Assembly (NCBI RefSeq): GCF_001430825.1
Contig: NZ_CP010535.1
Span: 600,501 to 664,500 of the forward strand
Source of the DNA: Sediminicola sp. YIK13
Lineage (GTDB): Bacteria > Bacteroidota > Bacteroidia > Flavobacteriales > Flavobacteriaceae
Length of the DNA stretch: 64,000 bases
Direction: 5' to 3'
Position 1 is the stretch's first letter. Each line of letters opens with the position of its first letter. The notes beneath the pieces are model-generated. The model was not told the origin of the DNA. It ran no database searches and saw only the letters and a list, made by a program, of their open reading frames with translations. Shown piece after piece: positions 37,301 to 46,804 of this stretch. A program made the position numbers and the translations under genes.

Positions 37301-37402
37301 TTACTTATTAAGTGTCATTATGAAGTAAAAAATAAGAATGTAGATTACATTTAATATGATTACAGCGGTATATTCTTTCTTCCAATCAAATTTGTCTTGC
37401 AT
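37301..37402 (-). CDS. 33-residue single-helix membrane microprotein
   Basis: From ATG 37402 to TAA 37301: charged N-terminus MQDKFDWKKEY, one hydrophobic helix (TAVIILNVIYILIFYFIM) and TLNK. It fits exactly between the PIG-L gene stop (2 nt upstream) and the symporter start (1 nt downstream), with no spare sequence, which strongly suggests a real translated gene. Small subunits preceding SSS transporters are known (YhdT before PanF). A role in symporter assembly or stability is inferred. Confidence 0.7.
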   Translation of the reverse strand: MQDKFDWKKEYTAVIILNVIYILIFYFIMTLNK

Positions 37403-37404
37403 GG

Positions 37405-39939
37405 CTAGTTTTTAAGCGAATTTTCTGGATTGTTATTTTCTTTGCCTAAAGATAGCATATTTGCAAATAGTTTATAGGCCCCGGCAACACCTTCCGGTAA
37501 TTCCCTAAAGAAACTCAATCCTGTGTAAATATAATAGCCTTTTCCATAAGGAGCCACCAATAAACTGCCATTGGTTGGTGAATCCCCTTTATCTTGCATT
37601 GAAAGTATCGGAGTAAATTCCTTGCCCCATTTATTGGGAAAGTATAAACCTCGTTCTTGTACCCATCCGTCAAAGTCAGCTATGTCTATTTTATTTGGAA
37701 AATTTACTATGGGATGTTCATTTGCCAAAATGTTCACAGGAGAATTTTCATCAGTAACCCGATCTCTGGAAACGTTAAGAGGGTAGGGGGCAAGATTGGG
37801 AAAATTCAAGCCATTTCTTCCCGAGGTGTTGTATTGTACAATTAAATTTCCGCCATCTTTTACATAGTCCAACAAATATTTTTGCTTAAACCTCAAGGCA
37901 TCCACAACGTTATAGGCTCTTATTCCAACTACAATAGCATCGTATTTTGATAATGTTCCTTCTTGGATACTATTGAGGTCTATAGGAATGACCTTATACC
38001 CAATTTGCTCCAAACTCTTTGGGACATCATCTCCTGCCCCCATGATATACCCAATATTTTCACCCTCTTTCTGAATATTTAACCGGACAACCTTTACAGA
38101 AGCAGGTAAGAGCACAGATTGTTTTGGTATATGGTCATAATTGATGACCACCAGCTCTTGGGAATACACTTTTTCGTTTACAGTAACCCTGGGGGTAATT
38201 TCTCCTTCACTTTCTTTATTAGGTGGGGTTACTTTAAAGTAAACGGTGCTTTCATCTCCTTTTTGAGCAATATTAAAATTGATCTCTGTAGGGGTCACCT
38301 TCCAGTTTTTAGGAACCTCCAAGGAAATATTGCCACCAATATTGTCTTTGCCCGCCCTAATATGAACAGGTAATTCTTTGGTTTCCGAATCCGAGAATAT
38401 GATAACCTTGTCATTGATGCGGGTCGTAATTTGCGGTAATACCTCAAATGGCTCATAAAGTTCCCCTTTATCGGGTTTTGAATAATGGTGAACCACAGGA
38501 CTGTTTAACGCGATGGGTGTGCCATCAATTTCCAGATTGAAGGACACCGTAAAAGGAATTGGGGTTTCGGCTTTACCAATTAGTCTTTGATTATCCACGG
38601 CATACATTCCCAGGCTTCCTTTTTTGGTGAGCCAATAGGGACTGGTATAATCCGTGTTTTCGGGGATTTTAAAATCTATTTTGAAATTCTCTTTTATGTT
38701 GGTTTTTAGAGGCAGATTAGGGGAAAGGGCAACAGGAGCGCCAGAGATTTTGATACTGTTCAACTGAAGATTGGCCGTACTCCTTTTCAATACTTCAATA
38801 TCAATAGTGATGGTACTGCCTGGAACGGCATCCGTCTCCTCAGAGGAAGCCTCTAAATATAATCCCGCTACTGCGGTAATAATTCCTTCTAATTCTTTTG
38901 TTTTGATTGATCTCCAATGCTCATCTGAAATATTTTGCAGGAGCTTATAGGCCTCCATCAAGTTAGGCAAATGAACAGATGGATCCTTGAAGCTGAAGTT
39001 GTTTTCAACCTCATATAGAAGTTCTCCAATGGCTTTGCCGCCTTTTACTCTGGACCAAGAGGTGTCAATACCATCAAAAATATTGTTCTTGTCCGAGGGC
39101 AGGTCTCCTTTCAGAAGTTCTATATATTCTTCTTCACTACCTCTGGTTGAAATTCTTCCGAAGCCTTGACATAAGTGCTGGCTGCTGGCCATGGATGCAA
39201 TCTCGTTATTGGAAAGCCCCATTAAGGGGTAATAAACCCCCACATCCAATGAAAGCATATTGGATTTATCCGCATTTTTGAAATTCTCTTCACTGCCATA
39301 AAACCACCAACTGGTGTTGAAGAACAACCGCTTGGGTTGCCATGTCTCTGTAAGGGTTAATTGAGAAGGATAGGCGTTTTTATCATTTACAAGGTCAAAC
39401 GCTTCTACACTCAACATGGCAGAAGAGGTATGATGTCCGTGCGTAGAACCTGGTGATCTATGGTTAAATCGGTTGATGATCACATCGGGTTTTAAATTTC
39501 GAATGGTCCAAACAACATCGCCTAAAACAGCTTCTTTATTCCATATTTCCAAGGTTTCGTCCGGGTGTTTGGAATATCCAAAATCGTTGGCTCTTGTAAA
39601 AAACTGTTCGCCCCCATCAATCCTGCGTGCAGCCAATAGTTCCTCTGTTCTCAGAACCCCAAGAAGTTCCCTTAATTCTGTTCCTATAAGATTTTGCCCA
39701 CCATCTCCGCGTGTTAGGGATAAATAAGCGGTCCTGGCTTTTACCTCATTGGAAAGGTATGAAATTAGCCTTGTATTTTCATCATCGGGATGTGCGGCAA
39801 TATAAAGGGCTGTGCCCAAAAAGTTCAATTTTTGAACGGAGTGGTAGATATCGGAAGTTGTACTTTTCTTTGGCAGTTGGGCAAGGATCAGATTCGAGGA
39901 AAACAGTATCCCTAAACAAAATACCAGAAAGTGGCGCAT
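37405..39939 (-). CDS. Large secreted PIG-L family deacetylase-like protein
   Basis: 844 residues with a signal peptide (FLVFCLGILFSSNLILAQ). The PIG-L domain has the zinc motif AAHPDDE (H50, D52, D53) and STHGHHTSS further on, then GEQFFTRANDFGYSKH. The rest is made of Ig-like beta domains and a C-terminal Rossmann/GATase-like region (VGIRAYNVVDALRFKQKYLLDYVKDGGNLIVQYNTSG). The type is common in Bacteroidota and may deacetylate extracellular amino-sugars; substrate unproven. First gene of a tight string with the microprotein and symporter. Confidence 0.9.
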   Translation of the reverse strand: MRHFLVFCLGILFSSNLILAQLPKKSTTSDIYHSVQKLNFLGTALYIAAHPDDENTRLISYLSNEVKARTAYLSLTRGDGGQNLIGTELRELLGVLRTEELLAARRIDGGEQFFTRANDFGYSKHPDETLEIWNKEAVLGDVVWTIRNLKPDVIINRFNHRSPGSTHGHHTSSAMLSVEAFDLVNDKNAYPSQLTLTETWQPKRLFFNTSWWFYGSEENFKNADKSNMLSLDVGVYYPLMGLSNNEIASMASSQHLCQGFGRISTRGSEEEYIELLKGDLPSDKNNIFDGIDTSWSRVKGGKAIGELLYEVENNFSFKDPSVHLPNLMEAYKLLQNISDEHWRSIKTKELEGIITAVAGLYLEASSEETDAVPGSTITIDIEVLKRSTANLQLNSIKISGAPVALSPNLPLKTNIKENFKIDFKIPENTDYTSPYWLTKKGSLGMYAVDNQRLIGKAETPIPFTVSFNLEIDGTPIALNSPVVHHYSKPDKGELYEPFEVLPQITTRINDKVIIFSDSETKELPVHIRAGKDNIGGNISLEVPKNWKVTPTEINFNIAQKGDESTVYFKVTPPNKESEGEITPRVTVNEKVYSQELVVINYDHIPKQSVLLPASVKVVRLNIQKEGENIGYIMGAGDDVPKSLEQIGYKVIPIDLNSIQEGTLSKYDAIVVGIRAYNVVDALRFKQKYLLDYVKDGGNLIVQYNTSGRNGLNFPNLAPYPLNVSRDRVTDENSPVNILANEHPIVNFPNKIDIADFDGWVQERGLYFPNKWGKEFTPILSMQDKGDSPTNGSLLVAPYGKGYYIYTGLSFFRELPEGVAGAYKLFANMLSLGKENNNPENSLKN

Positions 39940-40017
39940 GATGTTGATTTTTAGTTGGCTTTCAAATATAGAAAGATTAACAACTAACCAGTAACTTTTA
40001 GAAATTCTTTAACATGA

Positions 40018-40560
40018 CTAAAGGATGCCAGTTCCATCTTCATCCAAATGGACCTGCTTTTCAATAAGCACAACTCCTTTTTGTAATAATAAATTGTTGG
40101 GGTAGGTAAGCTGTTCCCCATGATCGTTGATCATATGAAAATAAAATGCCTTAATATCTATAATTACCGCTTCATCCGGAACCTCTTTGTCCAAAATCCG
40201 TATCCTGTCTCCTATCTTAAATGGAAACGAGAAAAACAAAATAACTCCGGCTGTAATATTGCTCAAGATGGACCAGTTAGCAAAAAGGGCGACCCCTAAA
40301 ATTGCAAAAACTGAAGAAAATACCAACCCTAGTTCCTTAACATTTACCCCCCACACAAAAATAAGCACACCAATCAATAAAATGGTATGTCCAACAGAAA
40401 CATATTTTATGATTAGCCTTGTACGGGCTTCATGGATATCCCTTAATTTCCCAACCTTCCGGATGGCCTTGATGCTTGTAAATCTAGAGATCAACAAAAT
40501 TAAGATACAAACGATAGTACCTATTAATTCTTTTTGATATTCAATAATTATTTCCTCCAT
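40018..40560 (-). CDS. Minimal MscS-type mechanosensitive channel
   Basis: 180 residues. Three helices; the pore-lining segment and following beta domain read FANWSILSNITAGVILFFSFPFKIGDRIRI, the family signature, and NDHGEQLTYPNNLLLQKGV corresponds to the beta domain end. The large C-terminal cytoplasmic cage of E. coli MscS is absent. Protects against osmotic downshock, by family. Its start overlaps the upstream lipoprotein stop by one base. Confidence 0.88.
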   Translation of the reverse strand: MEEIIIEYQKELIGTIVCILILLISRFTSIKAIRKVGKLRDIHEARTRLIIKYVSVGHTILLIGVLIFVWGVNVKELGLVFSSVFAILGVALFANWSILSNITAGVILFFSFPFKIGDRIRILDKEVPDEAVIIDIKAFYFHMINDHGEQLTYPNNLLLQKGVVLIEKQVHLDEDGTGIL

Positions 40561-41507
40561 TACCTTAAACCTAAACTGTCACGCAAAAGTAGGTCACTGT
40601 TGTGATTTTCTTGCCAATAAGGAGTATTTATTGTTTTAATTTTTGAAGCTCTGGTCGTAAGCAGCTTAGCCCCGTCACCAAACCCGCTTGGGGCTCTTTC
40701 AGACCAATTTTCTATGGTGTATGGGAATTTGGCACTGAAATTTATGGACAAAGTTCTCTCTAGTGCTGGGTATGATATGGTATAATTGGTCAATGCCCCA
40801 TTATTGGTAAGACTTGCAGTAGCCTCATATGCCTTGAATTCTTTATGGTGTAGTCTCGTATATTCCATGGAAGGTATAATCTGAATTGAACCCGTAGGTA
40901 AATTCCCCGGATCAATACGGATTTTGTTCCAAAGTTCATCCTCCAAAAGGTCCTTGGTCAATTTAAACTCTTGATCTGCCTCACTTTCAAAATAGGAGTG
41001 CGATACTACTTCAAAATTTTCTCTATTGTTCAATTGTGCGTATACGTGCCCACACCATTCCTGCACACTATTGGAAATTTTAAGGGCATGGGAATTATCA
41101 TGGACCGGAAAAAAGCTACTGGTCATGATAGAGTAGGGGTAAATTCCGGTGAGGAAATTTTTGGTCGTATTTAGTTTTAGGACGGGAATGTTGCTTGCAT
41201 TGCTCTGATCTGCCTTTACTTGCTTGTCAGCTAAAAAAGGTTCGGTCACATATATTAATACTGCTGACCCTTCCCTAATCTCACCGTACCTGGCCTGCTC
41301 CAGTTTATAAGAACTAATTTCCGCCGTACCTGCATACCAATAATCTTTAAAGGCCACAGATAATTCTTTTTTAGGAACTTGGGTTTTTTGGTTGTCCTTT
41401 ACTGATGTTTGGGTGTTTTCTTTATTGGTTACCTTTCTACAAGAACTGAAGGAAAGGGTTGTCAAAGCCAATAAAACAAATATTTTAAAATTGAAAGGTA
41501 ATTTCAT
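40560..41507 (-). CDS. Conserved lipoprotein upstream of mscS
   Basis: 315 residues from the ATG at 41507. Signal peptide with lipobox SFSSC. The mature protein has WYAGTAEISSYKLEQARYGEIREGSAVLIYVTEPF and SVQEWCGHVYAQLNNRENFEVVSHSYFESE, strongly patterned but with no enzyme motif. Flavobacterial relatives are often labelled septum formation inhibitor Maf, probably because they neighbour a real maf gene, as here; the sequence does not support that label. Envelope role only inferred. Confidence 0.8.
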   Translation of the reverse strand: MKLPFNFKIFVLLALTTLSFSSCRKVTNKENTQTSVKDNQKTQVPKKELSVAFKDYWYAGTAEISSYKLEQARYGEIREGSAVLIYVTEPFLADKQVKADQSNASNIPVLKLNTTKNFLTGIYPYSIMTSSFFPVHDNSHALKISNSVQEWCGHVYAQLNNRENFEVVSHSYFESEADQEFKLTKDLLEDELWNKIRIDPGNLPTGSIQIIPSMEYTRLHHKEFKAYEATASLTNNGALTNYTISYPALERTLSINFSAKFPYTIENWSERAPSGFGDGAKLLTTRASKIKTINTPYWQENHNSDLLLRDSLGLR

Positions 41508-41541
41508 TTTCGAGTGTTTTTTCAAAATTACCCAAAATCAC

Positions 41542-42129
41542 CTAGCTAGCCATATCCATTAACGTTTTGTAAACGATATGTGTGGGAAGTCCGACAACAT
41601 TGGCGTAAGACCCTTCAATTTGTTCTATACCTATAAGCCCTATCCACTCCTGGATACCATATCCGCCAGCTTTATCAAAGGGTTTGTAATTTTCTATATA
41701 ATACAGGATCTCTTCGTCGGAGAGTGGTTTAAATTTTACTTTGGTACTGTGAAATTCCGTTTTTTGCGATGAAGATGTGGTAAAACAAACAGAAGTGATG
41801 ACCTCATGCCAATCATCGGACAAGGTTTTGATCATCTTGTAGGCCTCCTTTGCATCCCCTGGTTTGGCCAAAGAACAACCGTTGTGCCACACCACGGTGT
41901 CCGAGGTGATCAATATCTCATGATCTTTGAGTTGGCTTTTAAAGGGGGAAGCTTTTAAAACTGCCAGATAATCTGATATTTCGGCAGCTTTTAATCGGTC
42001 AGGATAAATTTCTTCCACCGGCTTTAGGCGAATTTCAAAATCTAGGCCCAGTTCCCTAAAAAATTGCTGACGTCTTGGCGAGCCGGAAGCCAAAATGATC
42101 TGAAATGTTTTTAACCGTTCCTTCAACAT
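41542..42129 (-). CDS. maf: Maf-family nucleotide pyrophosphatase
   Basis: 195 residues. The signature ILASGSPRRQQFFRELGLDFE at the N-terminus, SDTVVWHNG with the catalytic Asp, KPGDAKEAYKMI and the C-terminal GSYANVVGLP are typical. Maf proteins hydrolyse dTTP/UTP or modified nucleotides and have been linked to septum control. Third of four same-strand genes packed with 5-10 nt gaps. Confidence 0.95.
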   Translation of the reverse strand: MLKERLKTFQIILASGSPRRQQFFRELGLDFEIRLKPVEEIYPDRLKAAEISDYLAVLKASPFKSQLKDHEILITSDTVVWHNGCSLAKPGDAKEAYKMIKTLSDDWHEVITSVCFTTSSSQKTEFHSTKVKFKPLSDEEILYYIENYKPFDKAGGYGIQEWIGLIGIEQIEGSYANVVGLPTHIVYKTLMDMAS

Positions 42130-42135
42130 ATATTA

Positions 42136-42663
42136 TTAATCGTTTCTAGCATTAAAATTTCCTTCCCAGTCGCCCCTAACCTTAAGAACTTGTTCGATGA
42201 CATCCCTGACACATCCTTTTCCGCCATTGATGTGTGAGATGTATTTACAAACCTCTTTTACCTCTGGTACTGCGTCTTGGGGACAGGTGGGCAAGGCAAC
42301 CATTTGCATAACGGGAATATCCGGAAGATCATCGCCCATGTAAAGGATCTGTTCTGGTTTAATGCCATAGACGTCCATATATTCTTTTAATGGTTCCTCC
42401 TTGTAATGAGCTCCCAGATATATATCTGTTACCCCAAGGCCTCTAAAACGGCTTCTTACACCTTCATTGGAACCTCCAGAAATAATGCAGACATTGTATC
42501 CTTTTTGAATGGCCGTTTTCAGGGCGAATCCATCCTTTATGCTCATTTTTCGCAGCATTTCGCCTGTGGTTGTGATGGTAACGGTACCATCCGTGAACAC
42601 CCCATCTACATCAAAAACAAAAGTATCGATGTCCTTGAGGTATTCCTTGTAACTCTTACTCAT
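42136..42663 (-). CDS. KdsC-type HAD phosphatase
   Basis: 175 residues, a capless HAD of the 3-deoxy-manno-octulosonate-8-phosphate phosphatase family. Nucleophile D18 and acid/base D20 in FVFDVDGVFTDG, motif II SGG, and the metal-binding GDDLPD. It may act in KDO synthesis for lipopolysaccharide. Overlaps the upstream DUF2520 gene by 8 nt. Confidence 0.92.
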   Translation of the reverse strand: MSKSYKEYLKDIDTFVFDVDGVFTDGTVTITTTGEMLRKMSIKDGFALKTAIQKGYNVCIISGGSNEGVRSRFRGLGVTDIYLGAHYKEEPLKEYMDVYGIKPEQILYMGDDLPDIPVMQMVALPTCPQDAVPEVKEVCKYISHINGGKGCVRDVIEQVLKVRGDWEGNFNARND

Positions 42664-43411
42664 AATTTTTTTTTATTGAATTGCTAAGTAAGGAATAAAT
42701 TTCCTTATAGGTTTTATTTTCCAGAAGTCTTAGGTGATTGTTGATGGTGACCTGGTCTCCTCTTCTGGCCGGACCAGTTTGTGCTTCATGAGGATTTAGA
42801 ACACTTATTTTATGGGCCGTTTCCTTTATCAGTGGATGTAAAAGTTCGAAAGGAATATTATGATCATTACAAATCTCGTTTCCGATCTGATAGAGGTGAT
42901 TGGTGAAATTATTGACAAACACGGCCGCTAAATGGATGATTTTTCGCTGTTCAGAGGAAATATTGAAAACCTTTTCGGAAATCAAATGGGCCAAATGTTC
43001 CAATATTATTTCATCTTCTTTTTGTGCCGCTTCCAGGCAGATAGGAATTTCTTTAAAATCTACCTTTTTATTTTTCGTAAAGGATTGCAAGGGATAAAAC
43101 ACGCCTTTTCTTTGGATTGGTGATAGCATATCCAAGGCACAATTTCCAGAAGTATGTACTACAAGGCCCTTCTTACCGATAAGATTCTGGGACACTTCTT
43201 TAACGGCCCCATCACTTACTGCGATGAGGTATACATCTGCCTCTTTAATGTTTCCATAATCCAGAGTGACTTCTGTTTGCTTGGAGTAGACCAAAAGCTT
43301 TTCCTCAGATCTGCCAACCACTTGAAGAATCTTTACCTGGTTCGTTGCTGAAAAGGAATCATATAGATGTTTGGCAACATTACCGGTGCCTAGGATTACA
43401 ATTGAAATCAT
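42656..43411 (-). CDS. Rossmann plus DUF2520 protein
   Basis: 251 residues from the ATG at 43411. The N-terminal NAD(P)-binding motif is ILGTGNVAKHL, with VVHTSGNCALDML in the middle. The C-terminal DUF2520 helical domain has HLAAVFVNNFTNHLYQIGNEIC and TGPARRGDQVTINNHL. The fold resembles pyrroline-5-carboxylate reductase or ketopantoate reductase relatives; the substrate is unknown. First gene of the operon with KdsC-type phosphatase and maf. Confidence 0.92.
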   Translation of the reverse strand: MISIVILGTGNVAKHLYDSFSATNQVKILQVVGRSEEKLLVYSKQTEVTLDYGNIKEADVYLIAVSDGAVKEVSQNLIGKKGLVVHTSGNCALDMLSPIQRKGVFYPLQSFTKNKKVDFKEIPICLEAAQKEDEIILEHLAHLISEKVFNISSEQRKIIHLAAVFVNNFTNHLYQIGNEICNDHNIPFELLHPLIKETAHKISVLNPHEAQTGPARRGDQVTINNHLRLLENKTYKEIYSLLSNSIKKNYE

Positions 43412-43513
43412 GCCCAAAAATACAAATTAATGCAGTGTTGGCTTGGGAAATAATTAACAAACTTGTTTAACTTTTTAAATATGGCATTGGCCGCTAAAAT
43501 CATAAAAAGACCG

Positions 43514-43521
43514 TATTTTTG
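43514..43521 (+). promoter_or_regulatory. -7 box of the ccsBA-type gene
   Basis: TATTTTTG matches TAnnTTTG, 28 nt before the ATG at 43550. The nearest TTG (43487-43489) is 24 nt upstream, longer than usual. Confidence 0.45.
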
Positions 43522-43549
43522 CGCCTGAAATAAAACTTCTATCCTAGCG

Positions 43550-46500
43550 ATGACAGAACTGCTCAAAAAGATTTTCTTTTCTACACGTTTAATGGCCATT
43601 CTTTTTATACTTTTCGCAACGGCTATGGCTTTTGGTACCTTTGTTGAAAGTTGGTACAGTACAGAGACTGCGAGAATTTGGATTTACAATGCCACTTGGT
43701 TCGAAGCTATTATGGTATTCTTCGTAATCAACTTTACAGGCAATATATTCCGTTATAAACTTTTGCGAAAAGAAAAATGGCCAGTGTTGATGCTTCACCT
43801 CTCATGGATCCTGATTATTGTGGGTGCTTTTGTGACCAGATATATCAGTTTTGAAGGTATGATGCCCATCAGGGAAGGTAATTCTGAGAATGTATTTTAT
43901 TCAGATAAAACTTATTTGACCGCCTTTGTAGATGGAGATGTTAACGGACAGTTACAGAGACGTAGGTTTGAAGACGACCTGATCGTAACCCCTGAAGCGA
44001 TGAAGTCTAGCCTACCATGGAATTTTGATTTTAACGGACAGGATTTCTCTATTTCATACGCAGGTTTTATTAAGGGTGCTGAAGAAGGACTGATCCCAGA
44101 TGAAAATGGAAAACAATATTTAAAAATTGTTGAGGCAGGGGACGGGGACAGGCACGACCACTTTTTGGAAAGTGGAGAGATCACCAGTATCCACAATGTG
44201 CTTTTTGCTTTGAACAAAGAGACGGATGGTGCTATTAATATCATGACCACAGACAGTACGTACCTCATAAAATCTCCCTTTGAAGGTAATTTTATGAGGA
44301 TGGCAGACCAATTCCAAGGCCAATTGTACAAAGACAGTTTGCAAACACTACAATTAAGATCGCTTTATAACGCTGCCGGGATGCAGTTCGTAATACCAGA
44401 GCCCGTCATCAAAGGGTCTTATGGGATTGTGCCCTTATCTGAAAACGAGATTACCAAGAATTCCCAAGATGCCCTTATTTTGGATGTAACTTCCAATGGG
44501 CAAACCGTACAAAAAAAGTTGTTGGGAGGAAAAGGAGCCTCAAACTTTTCAGAAAAATTTAATGTAGGAGGATTGGATTTTTCACTTTCCTATGGCTCAA
44601 AGATCAATGAACTGCCATTTCATATAAAATTGAACGATTTTATTGCCGAGAAATATCCTGGCACAGAAAAGGGCTATGCTTCTTTTATGAGTAAGGTGAC
44701 GGTAGAGGACGATCGCCCTTTTGATTATGATATCTTTATGAACCATGTTTTGGACCACAAGGGATATCGTTTTTTTCAATCAAGTTTTCATCCCGATGAA
44801 AAAGGAACCGTCCTGTCTGTAAACCATGATGTTTGGGGTACTTGGATCACCTATATTGGCTATTTCCTGTTGTATATTGGTTTAATGGCGATTATGCTTT
44901 TCGGGAAGACACGTTTTAAAGATCTTGCTGGGTCTTTAGAAAAATTAAAGGCGAAGAAGAAGGCAATGACAATGATTGTCTTGTTGGCTTTTACATTACC
45001 GGGGATGTCACAAGAGGCCGATGATCACGACCACACTGAGATGCCAAAGATTGTTAACGTGGATTCTATGTTACAGTCCACCGCTGTTTCCTTGGCACAT
45101 GCCGAAAAATTTGGGGAATTGGTCATTCAGGATGATGGTGGCCGTATGAAGCCCATAAATACCTTTGCCGCAGAACTTTTACGAAAAATAAGCTTCAAGG
45201 ATAATTTTGAGGGGTTGAACCCTGATCAGGTATTTTTGTCCATGATGGGGAACCCATCCCTTTGGTACAATGCGAAGTTTATCGCTTTGGATAAAAAAGG
45301 TCAGAATGATAGTATCCGTAAGATTATTGGAATACCTGAAGGTGAGAAATATGTGAAGGCCACTGACTTTTTTGATGCAAAAGGTCAGTATAAGTTGGCC
45401 TCCTATTTGGAAAAGGCCTATGCCACCAATACTCCTAATAAATTTGAGCAGGATTTTAAGGATGTGGATCTGCGCTTGGGGCTTTTGAATAGGGCTTTGA
45501 GTGGGGAGATCATTAAAATTTTTCCTTTGTTGAATGATGAGAACAACAAATGGATCTCTACCATTGAGTATCGTTCTGGTAAATATCAGATACAGGATTC
45601 GCTTTACGCGAACTTCGTTAAAAATGCAATTCCTTACTATTTGATGTCCTTGGACAATGCCAATACGTCGGGGGACTACTCAGAAGCGGACAAGTTATTG
45701 GCTGCTTTTAAGAAAAATCAGCAAAACCACGGAAGTGAAGTTTTACCCTCCGAAAACAAGATAAAAGCAGAGGTCCTTTATAACAAATTGGATATATTCA
45801 ATCAATTATACAAGTATTACGCCCTGGTTGGTGTATTGATGTTCTTCTTTTTGATCTTTCAAATATTCAAGGACCGTTCCATTTGGAGGGTGGGGATCTA
45901 CTTCTTTAAAGGCTCTATTATTCTTTTGTTCTTATGGCATACGGCCGGACTAATCTTTCGCTGGTATATCTCGGGTCATGCTCCTTGGAGTGATGCCTAT
46001 GAAAGTATCCTTTACGTTGGGTGGGCAACCATGGGTATAGGCCTGGCTTTTGGCCGAAAAAGCGATATGACCATCGCTTCAACGGCATTTGTGGCCTCTA
46101 TGCTCTTATGGATCGCCCATCAAAGTTGGGTGGATCCCTCCATTGCAAATCTTCAGCCCGTATTGGATAGTTATTGGTTAATGATCCACGTGGCTGTTAT
46201 TGTTGGAAGTTACGGTCCTTTGACCGTAGGGATGATCCTAGGGGTAGTTTCATTGATCCTGATCACCTTGACGACCAAGAAAAATAAAAAACGCATGGAG
46301 ATCAATTTAAAGGAACTGACCATCATTAACGAACTAGCACTTACTTTGGGCTTGATTATGTTGACCATTGGTAATTTCTTGGGCGGACAATGGGCAAATG
46401 AAAGTTGGGGAAGATACTGGGGATGGGACCCAAAAGAAACTTGGGCCTTAATTTCCATTATGGTGTATGCCTTTGTAATTCATGGGCGTCTAGTACCGGG

Positions 46501-46720
46501 GTTAAGAAGTAAATGGACATTTAACTTCCTAAGTGTTATTGCTTTTGCCAGCATTATGATGACTTATTTTGGCGTGAATTTCTATTTGGTAGGACTTCAC
46601 AGTTACGCCAGTGGGGACCAAGTGATTACGCCAACCTTTATATGGTATACCGTCGCTGCGGTCTTTGCATTGGGAGGAATTAGTTTTTGGAGATACCGAG
46701 TTAATTATTCAAAAAATTAA
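43550..46720 (+). CDS. ccsBA: Fused ResB-CcsA cytochrome c biogenesis protein
   Basis: 1056 residues. The N-terminal ResB/Ccs1 half has membrane helices (LMAILFILFATAMAFGTFVE and following) and a large periplasmic domain, ending with HDVWGTWITYIGYFLLYIG. After a second periplasmic segment the CcsA half carries about eight helices with conserved histidines and the WWD haem-handling motif (ANESWGRYWGWDPKETWAL, about residue 950). The fusion exports haem and attaches it to apocytochrome c (system II) and is typical of Bacteroidota. Followed by its own terminator. Confidence 0.95.
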   Translation: MTELLKKIFFSTRLMAILFILFATAMAFGTFVESWYSTETARIWIYNATWFEAIMVFFVINFTGNIFRYKLLRKEKWPVLMLHLSWILIIVGAFVTRYISFEGMMPIREGNSENVFYSDKTYLTAFVDGDVNGQLQRRRFEDDLIVTPEAMKSSLPWNFDFNGQDFSISYAGFIKGAEEGLIPDENGKQYLKIVEAGDGDRHDHFLESGEITSIHNVLFALNKETDGAINIMTTDSTYLIKSPFEGNFMRMADQFQGQLYKDSLQTLQLRSLYNAAGMQFVIPEPVIKGSYGIVPLSENEITKNSQDALILDVTSNGQTVQKKLLGGKGASNFSEKFNVGGLDFSLSYGSKINELPFHIKLNDFIAEKYPGTEKGYASFMSKVTVEDDRPFDYDIFMNHVLDHKGYRFFQSSFHPDEKGTVLSVNHDVWGTWITYIGYFLLYIGLMAIMLFGKTRFKDLAGSLEKLKAKKKAMTMIVLLAFTLPGMSQEADDHDHTEMPKIVNVDSMLQSTAVSLAHAEKFGELVIQDDGGRMKPINTFAAELLRKISFKDNFEGLNPDQVFLSMMGNPSLWYNAKFIALDKKGQNDSIRKIIGIPEGEKYVKATDFFDAKGQYKLASYLEKAYATNTPNKFEQDFKDVDLRLGLLNRALSGEIIKIFPLLNDENNKWISTIEYRSGKYQIQDSLYANFVKNAIPYYLMSLDNANTSGDYSEADKLLAAFKKNQQNHGSEVLPSENKIKAEVLYNKLDIFNQLYKYYALVGVLMFFFLIFQIFKDRSIWRVGIYFFKGSIILLFLWHTAGLIFRWYISGHAPWSDAYESILYVGWATMGIGLAFGRKSDMTIASTAFVASMLLWIAHQSWVDPSIANLQPVLDSYWLMIHVAVIVGSYGPLTVGMILGVVSLILITLTTKKNKKRMEINLKELTIINELALTLGLIMLTIGNFLGGQWANESWGRYWGWDPKETWALISIMVYAFVIHGRLVPGLRSKWTFNFLSVIAFASIMMTYFGVNFYLVGLHSYASGDQVITPTFIWYTVAAVFALGGISFWRYRVNYSKN

Positions 46721-46757
46721 AGAAGGATACCTTTCATTTTGTAACTTTAGATTTTAG

Positions 46758-46784
46758 AAAAGGTGTTTTCGGACACCTTTTTAA
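46758..46784 (+). terminator. Terminator after the ccsBA gene
   Basis: AAAAGGTGT (46758-46766), 6-nt loop, ACACCTTTT (46773-46781) with trailing Ts, 37 nt after the stop. It overlaps a GTG at 46763 in frame with the next gene, which argues against that start. Confidence 0.8.
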
Positions 46785-46804
46785 TGCTTAAAATAGTAGT
46801 CATC

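Noticed and set aside
40560-41507. Septum formation inhibitor Maf label for the lipoprotein
   Set aside because: No Maf signature; the true maf gene is the next one (41542-42129). The label probably spread from neighbourhood.
46763-46804. Upstream GTG start for the Cys/Met enzyme gene
   Set aside because: It lies inside the terminator hairpin of the preceding gene; the ATG at 46805 opens directly on the conserved N-terminus.
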